NCBI RefSeq assembly: GCF_900108515.1
Contig: NZ_FNWW01000003.1
Coordinates: 62,001 to 126,000 of the forward strand
Source: Halobacillus karajensis
Lineage (GTDB): Bacteria > Bacillota > Bacilli > Bacillales > Halobacillaceae
Direction: 5' to 3'
DNA: 64,000 nucleotides
The notes under the pieces were generated by a model that was given only the letters and a program-made list of their open reading frames with translations, was not told where the DNA came from and made no database searches. How positions within the stretch are numbered: the stretch's first letter is position 1; each line of letters opens with the position of its first letter. Below are positions 60,053 to 64,000 of this stretch, in pieces. The translations under genes were made by a program, and so were the position numbers.

Positions 60053-61885
60053 ATGGCTCGTAAACCTAAATATGAACCGGAGACAAACACACACTTGAAT
60101 CGTTTTAAATATACGCAGGATCAGGCGATTGAAAAGCCGTTTAATTGGTCACAAATGTGGAGACTGCTTAAATACTTAAAGCCTTATTCGAAAAGGCTGC
60201 TGCCTATAGCGATTGTCGCGATGCTTATCTCGACCATCGTCCGGCTCGTCGTACCCATTTTGATTGGTAAAGTAGCTATTGATGTGGCGATCGCTAATGC
60301 TAACACGAACCTGCTGATTCAACTCGTGGTTGGGATCGCTATCCTGTATTTATTAAGCTATATTGGAAATGCCCTGCGGATTAAATATGTGAACATTCTT
60401 GGTCAAAATGTGATTTATGATTTAAGGCAACACTTATTTTCACATGTCCAACGCTTATCTCATAAGTTTTTTGACTCAAGGTCAGCCGGTTCCATTCTTG
60501 TACGAATTATGAATGATATCAATTCACTGCAGGAATTGTTTACAAACGGGATTATCAATCTACTGATGGATATTGTTATGCTGACGGGAATTGTCGTCAT
60601 TCTTTTCGCTCTTAGTCCGAAGTTGGCGCTTGCCATTCTTGTCATTATGCCGCTCATGTTCTATATTTCTACTAAATTGCGCAGGAATATTCGCAGGTCC
60701 TGGCAGGATGTGCGAATCCAACAATCCAAATTGAATTCACACTTGAATGAAAGCCTGCAGGGGATTCGGATTACACAATCCTTTTCTCAGGAAAAAGAGA
60801 ACACGGAGTATTTCGACGGGGTCAATACCGATAACTTCCAATCTTGGAACAGGGCTTCAAGAAAAAGTGCCATGTTCCGGCCATTCGTAGAAATGAGTAA
60901 TGCGGTGGGAACGGTTATTCTTGTCGCTTACGGAGCATCCCTGATTTTGCAGAATGATATCCAAATCGGTACGTTCGTTTCTTTTGCCTTTTTCCTCGGC
61001 ATGTTCTGGGAGCCGATCTCCCGGTTAGGTATGATGTATAACCAGCTGCTCATGGCTATGGCAGCATCCGAAAGAATTTTTGAGTTTCTCGATGAACAAC
61101 CGAACGTGGAGGAAAAAGAACACGCGGTGGCTTTAAGAGATATGAGAGGACATATCGAATTTGAAAATGTTCAATTCGCTTATGACTCTAAACGAATCGC
61201 TCTTCACAATATCAACCTGGAGATGAAGGAAGGAGAGACAGTTGCCCTTGTTGGTCACACCGGCTCCGGAAAATCGACCATCGCTAATTTGATCAGCCGT
61301 TTTTACGATCCCACTCAGGGAGCAGTAAAGATCGACGGGGTCGACTTGAAAGATGCCACGATCGACAGCGTACGTCAGCAGATCAGTGTTGTTCTTCAGG
61401 ATACTTTCATTTTCTCTGGGACGATTTTGGAAAACATCCGTTTCGGCCGTCCGGATGCTTCCGATGAAGAAGTGATGGAAGCAGCGAAAGTCGTCGGTGC
61501 GGATGATTTCATTCAACGCCTAAACAACGGCTACGAAACAGAAGTCGAAGAACGGGGGAATATTTTATCCGCAGGAGAGCGGCAGCTTTTGTCTTTTGCA
61601 CGAGCCCTCCTTGCTGATCCACGCATCCTTATCCTGGATGAAGCAACAGCAAGCATCGATACGGAGACAGAGTTGAAAATCCAGCAGGCATTGCGGAAGC
61701 TTTTGAAAGGACGTACGGCGATTATGATCGCTCACCGGCTTTCTACAATTAGAGAAGCTGATAATATATTTGTTCTCGAACAAGGACGCATTTTGGAGCA
61801 GGGGTCCCATGATGAACTTATGGACCAAGAAGGAGAGTATTACCATCTCGTTAAAGCCCAGTTCCAAATGCTTGACGCTATATAA
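60053..61885 (+). CDS. ABC exporter half-transporter (YfiC-like), second subunit
   Basis: 610 residues, starting with a polar tail (about 40 residues) before six helices. The ATPase has Walker A GHTGSGKST, Q-loop VVLQDTFIFS, a variant signature LSAGERQLL, and a full Walker B LILDEATASIDTET with catalytic Glu. The asymmetric sites (degenerate here in the signature, in the partner in Walker B) fit a heterodimer. 21 bp separate the genes. Drug or lipid export is likely; B. subtilis YfiBC is my nearest recollection. Confidence 0.9.
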   Translation: MARKPKYEPETNTHLNRFKYTQDQAIEKPFNWSQMWRLLKYLKPYSKRLLPIAIVAMLISTIVRLVVPILIGKVAIDVAIANANTNLLIQLVVGIAILYLLSYIGNALRIKYVNILGQNVIYDLRQHLFSHVQRLSHKFFDSRSAGSILVRIMNDINSLQELFTNGIINLLMDIVMLTGIVVILFALSPKLALAILVIMPLMFYISTKLRRNIRRSWQDVRIQQSKLNSHLNESLQGIRITQSFSQEKENTEYFDGVNTDNFQSWNRASRKSAMFRPFVEMSNAVGTVILVAYGASLILQNDIQIGTFVSFAFFLGMFWEPISRLGMMYNQLLMAMAASERIFEFLDEQPNVEEKEHAVALRDMRGHIEFENVQFAYDSKRIALHNINLEMKEGETVALVGHTGSGKSTIANLISRFYDPTQGAVKIDGVDLKDATIDSVRQQISVVLQDTFIFSGTILENIRFGRPDASDEEVMEAAKVVGADDFIQRLNNGYETEVEERGNILSAGERQLLSFARALLADPRILILDEATASIDTETELKIQQALRKLLKGRTAIMIAHRLSTIREADNIFVLEQGRILEQGSHDELMDQEGEYYHLVKAQFQMLDAI

Positions 61886-61893
61886 AAATGGAA

Positions 61894-61929
61894 GAAGACA
61901 CCGGCGCTGCCGGTGTCTTCTTCTTTTTA
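61894..61929 (+). terminator. Terminator of the ABC exporter operon
   Basis: Perfect 12-bp stem GAAGACACCGGC/GCCGGTGTCTTC, 3-nt loop, TTCTTTTT. Confidence 0.92.
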
Positions 61930-62066
61930 AGCAAATAAATATGAAGCCATGGGCCCTTTGATTTAGGGTTTAGGGGTTATGATTCCCCTGCACAGGGTAG
62001 AAGGAAAATAGGCAGAAGAATCGACACCGAAGAGGAGATTCGTTAAGATGAAACCAAATCATTAGT

Positions 62067-62084
62067 TTGTGAAGGATGTCACAA
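62067..62084. promoter_or_regulatory. Rex (redox) operator upstream of cydAB
   Basis: TTGTGAAGGATGTCACAA matches TTGTGAA-N4-TTCACAA at 13 of 14 defined positions. It is 89 bp from the cydA start; TATACT (62126-62131) may be the -10. Rex represses cyd genes in Gram-positives when NADH is low. Confidence 0.7.
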
Positions 62085-62172
62085 AATCGTCATCAACTAA
62101 GTGATTATGAACCGTTTTCACACTTTATACTAAAATCATTGATTTACCCATTTGTAGTTAGGGGGAAGAAAG

Positions 62173-63534
62173 ATGTTTGGTTTTGAAACCGTTGAATTAA
62201 GCCGTGCGTTAACAGCAATGACGCTGCTCTTTCATGCAATTTTTGCGACGCTTGGAGTGGGGATTCCTGTCCTCATTTCCGTTGCAGAATTCATAGGAAT
62301 AAAGAAAAAGGATCCCCATTATACTCTTCTCGCCCGGCGGTGGACACGTGGCTATACAATCACCGTGGCAGTTGGGGTGGTAACAGGGACAGCCATCGGG
62401 CTGCAATTATCACTCATATGGCCAAGCTTTATGCAGCTTGCCGGCAATGTGATTGCCCTGCCCTTGTTTATGGAGACGTTCGCTTTTTTCTTTGAAGCTA
62501 TTTTTCTTGGCATTTATTTATATACGTGGGACCGGTTTAAGAAGCCTGTTTATCATTGGTTGCTTTCCATCCCGGTAGTTATTGGAGGGACACTTTCCGC
62601 GTTTTTCATTACGACAGTGAACTCATTTATGAATACTCCTCAAGGTTTTGAAATGAAGGATGGACGATTCACAGCGGTTGATCCACTTGCAGCCATGTTC
62701 AACCCTGCCACGCCGACAAAAGTATTTCACGTCATCTCATCTTCGTATTTGACGGCAGCTGCTATCCTCGCGGGTATCGCAGCCTTTATGATTCTCATAA
62801 AAAAAGGATCGCTCTATCATAAGAAAGCGTTGAAACTCACGGTCACTATGACATTTATTTTTGCGATTTTAACAGCGGTCGCCGGCGATTTATCAGCAAA
62901 ATTCCTCGCGGAGAACCAACCGGAAAAATTAGCCGCTGGGGAATGGCACTTTGAAACAGAAGAAGGCGCTGACCTCGTCGTATTTGGGAAGCTCAATGAA
63001 AATAATGAAGTCGAAAACGCGATCCGGATTCCGAATGCATTAAGTTTTCTTGCCCATGGAGATTTCAATGCAGAGGTGGAAGGATTGAATGAGACTCCAG
63101 AAGAGGAACAGCCGCCGCTTTGGATTCATTACATGTTCGATTTGATGGTCAGTATCGGCATTTACACCTTAGGTCTTTCCTTATTATTCCTCCTTTTCGC
63201 GAAAGTGAAGAAGTGGAATGAGCATCACCCGTTATTGTTATGGGGAATCGTTCTCGGAGGCCCGCTGACGATGCTTGCGATTGAATTTGGATGGATTTAT
63301 GCAGAGGTTGGACGTCAGCCATGGATTTTACGAGGGTTCATGACTGTGGCAGAAGGCGCCACAACCTCCCCTTATGTATTCTGGATGTTTGTCCTGTTCG
63401 CTGCTGTTTATCTTGTACTTGCCATCGGATGTCTCTTGGCATTACGGAAAATATTCAAAGGAAAACCGGCTGAAGTTGAGTTGGAACACCGGTATTCTCC
63501 GACCACCGCTGCTGAGAAGGAGGGGGACGTATGA
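62173..63534 (+). CDS. cydA: Cytochrome bd quinol oxidase subunit I
   Basis: 453 residues, nine membrane segments. LTLLFHAIFATLGVGIPV-type first helix with a haem His, ALPLFMETFAFFFEAIFLG (haem region) and EVGRQPWILRG (the GRQPW motif) are intact. The Q-loop is short, as in CioA/YthA-type enzymes. It oxidises quinol and reduces O2 with high affinity. AGGGGGAAAGA precedes the ATG; it overlaps cydB by 4 bp (ATGA). Confidence 0.93.
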   Translation: MFGFETVELSRALTAMTLLFHAIFATLGVGIPVLISVAEFIGIKKKDPHYTLLARRWTRGYTITVAVGVVTGTAIGLQLSLIWPSFMQLAGNVIALPLFMETFAFFFEAIFLGIYLYTWDRFKKPVYHWLLSIPVVIGGTLSAFFITTVNSFMNTPQGFEMKDGRFTAVDPLAAMFNPATPTKVFHVISSSYLTAAAILAGIAAFMILIKKGSLYHKKALKLTVTMTFIFAILTAVAGDLSAKFLAENQPEKLAAGEWHFETEEGADLVVFGKLNENNEVENAIRIPNALSFLAHGDFNAEVEGLNETPEEEQPPLWIHYMFDLMVSIGIYTLGLSLLFLLFAKVKKWNEHHPLLLWGIVLGGPLTMLAIEFGWIYAEVGRQPWILRGFMTVAEGATTSPYVFWMFVLFAAVYLVLAIGCLLALRKIFKGKPAEVELEHRYSPTTAAEKEGDV

Positions 63535-64000
63535 GTTACGAATTAGTGGGAATCACAGTTTTATGGATTTTCCTTTATGGCTATTTGATCATCGCGTCCA
63601 TAGATTTCGGGGCTGGATTTTTCGCTTATTATGCCCGACTGACGAAAAAGGACCATTTGATGAATCAGCTGATCTCCCGATATCTCTCCCCTGTGTGGGA
63701 AGTCACCAATGTATTCTTTGTTTTCTTCTTTGTCGGGCTTGTCGGGTTCTTTCCGGATATGGCCTACTATTTCGGGCAGTCTTTACTGATTCCAGGCAGT
63801 ATTGCTATTGTGCTTCTTGCTATCCGTGGGTCTTTCTACGCGTTTGAAAACTACGGATCCAAGGATAATCACTTGTACATGTTTTTATATGGGGCGACAG
63901 GTCTGCTTATTCCGGCTTCTCTTTCCACTGCGCTGACTATTTCAGAGGGAGGCTATATAAAAGAGACAGCAGGAGGCGTCCAACTGCTTTATGGAGAGTT
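63531..64000 (+). CDS. cydB: Cytochrome bd quinol oxidase subunit II, N-terminal part
   Basis: The first about 156 residues, cut by the window end. LYGYLIIASIDFGAGFFAYYAR and SPVWEVTNVFFVFFFVGLVGFFP fit the CydB first helices (with FDFG-like SIDFG and the VWEVTN motif). It is the structural partner of CydA. A good GAGAAGGAGGGGGAC site lies inside cydA. Confidence 0.92.
   Translation, partial: MSYELVGITVLWIFLYGYLIIASIDFGAGFFAYYARLTKKDHLMNQLISRYLSPVWEVTNVFFVFFFVGLVGFFPDMAYYFGQSLLIPGSIAIVLLAIRGSFYAFENYGSKDNHLYMFLYGATGLLIPASLSTALTISEGGYIKETAGGVQLLYGE

Noticed and set aside
1-64000. CRISPR arrays, prophage, insertion sequences, rRNA or tRNA genes
   Set aside because: No regularly spaced repeats, transposase motifs, phage structural genes or recognisable RNA gene sequences were seen.

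Overview
The window looks like chromosomal DNA of a moderately halophilic or halotolerant, spore-forming member of the Bacillaceae; a Halobacillus- or Virgibacillus-like genus is my inference. The grounds are strong AGGAGG-type ribosome binding sites, frequent TTG/GTG starts, Bacillus family proteins (YkyB, YwpF, YjcZ, Spo0E-like, DUF1659/DUF2922/YvrJ, PatA, CheV, DapH/DapL), a BCCT compatible-solute transporter, a KtrD-type K+ transporter and a phytoene/squalene-synthase-family carotenoid enzyme. No rRNA, tRNA, CRISPR array, insertion sequence or prophage was recognised.

Layout. 1-5 kb: end of an S13 D,D-carboxypeptidase, a CPA1 Na+/H+ antiporter, a sirtuin-nitroreductase pair, a lipoprotein and small unknowns. 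5-6.2 kb: an RsgA-type GTPase paralogue behind a 20-codon leader peptide and a four-segment RNA switch laid out like the erm translational attenuator; this is the most striking element here. 6.3-9.3 kb: a solitary glnA with a perfect GlnR/TnrA box, and ppaC. 9.4-17.3 kb: a decayed S51 peptidase, GNAT, CorA, SET-domain, BCCT and MFS genes. 17.5-19.2 kb: an HD hydrolase and a run of tiny genes, two of them YrzI-like. 19.3-23.6 kb: moeA-moaA, ywpF, ktrD. 24-26 kb: small YjcZ-type genes and the carotenoid synthase.

26.1-35.6 kb is a nine-gene dppABCDE-ykfABCD operon for uptake and breakdown of peptides and murein peptides (D-aminopeptidase, dipeptide ABC transporter, L,D-carboxypeptidase, dipeptide epimerase, NlpC/P60 peptidase). 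It starts from a sigma-A promoter overlapped by a CodY-like box and carries a hairpin between dppE and ykfA. 35.7-38.3 kb holds small genes and signal peptidase I.

38.4-57.9 kb keeps the gene order known from the B. subtilis patA-cheV-ykyB-ykuE-fadH-cbpB-dapH-dapL-ykuT region. It is interrupted by extra genes, notably a csoR-copA-copZ copper-efflux operon with a CsoR-like operator inside its promoter and a pseudogene remnant beside it. 58-64 kb: a two-gene ABC exporter, and cydAB (cydB cut by the window end) behind a near-consensus Rex box.

Most transcription units end in a clear hairpin plus T-run. Several convergent pairs share bidirectional terminators, and one of these is built from the coding ends of both genes. 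Function calls are from reading translated sequence and remembered family motifs; no database search was run.
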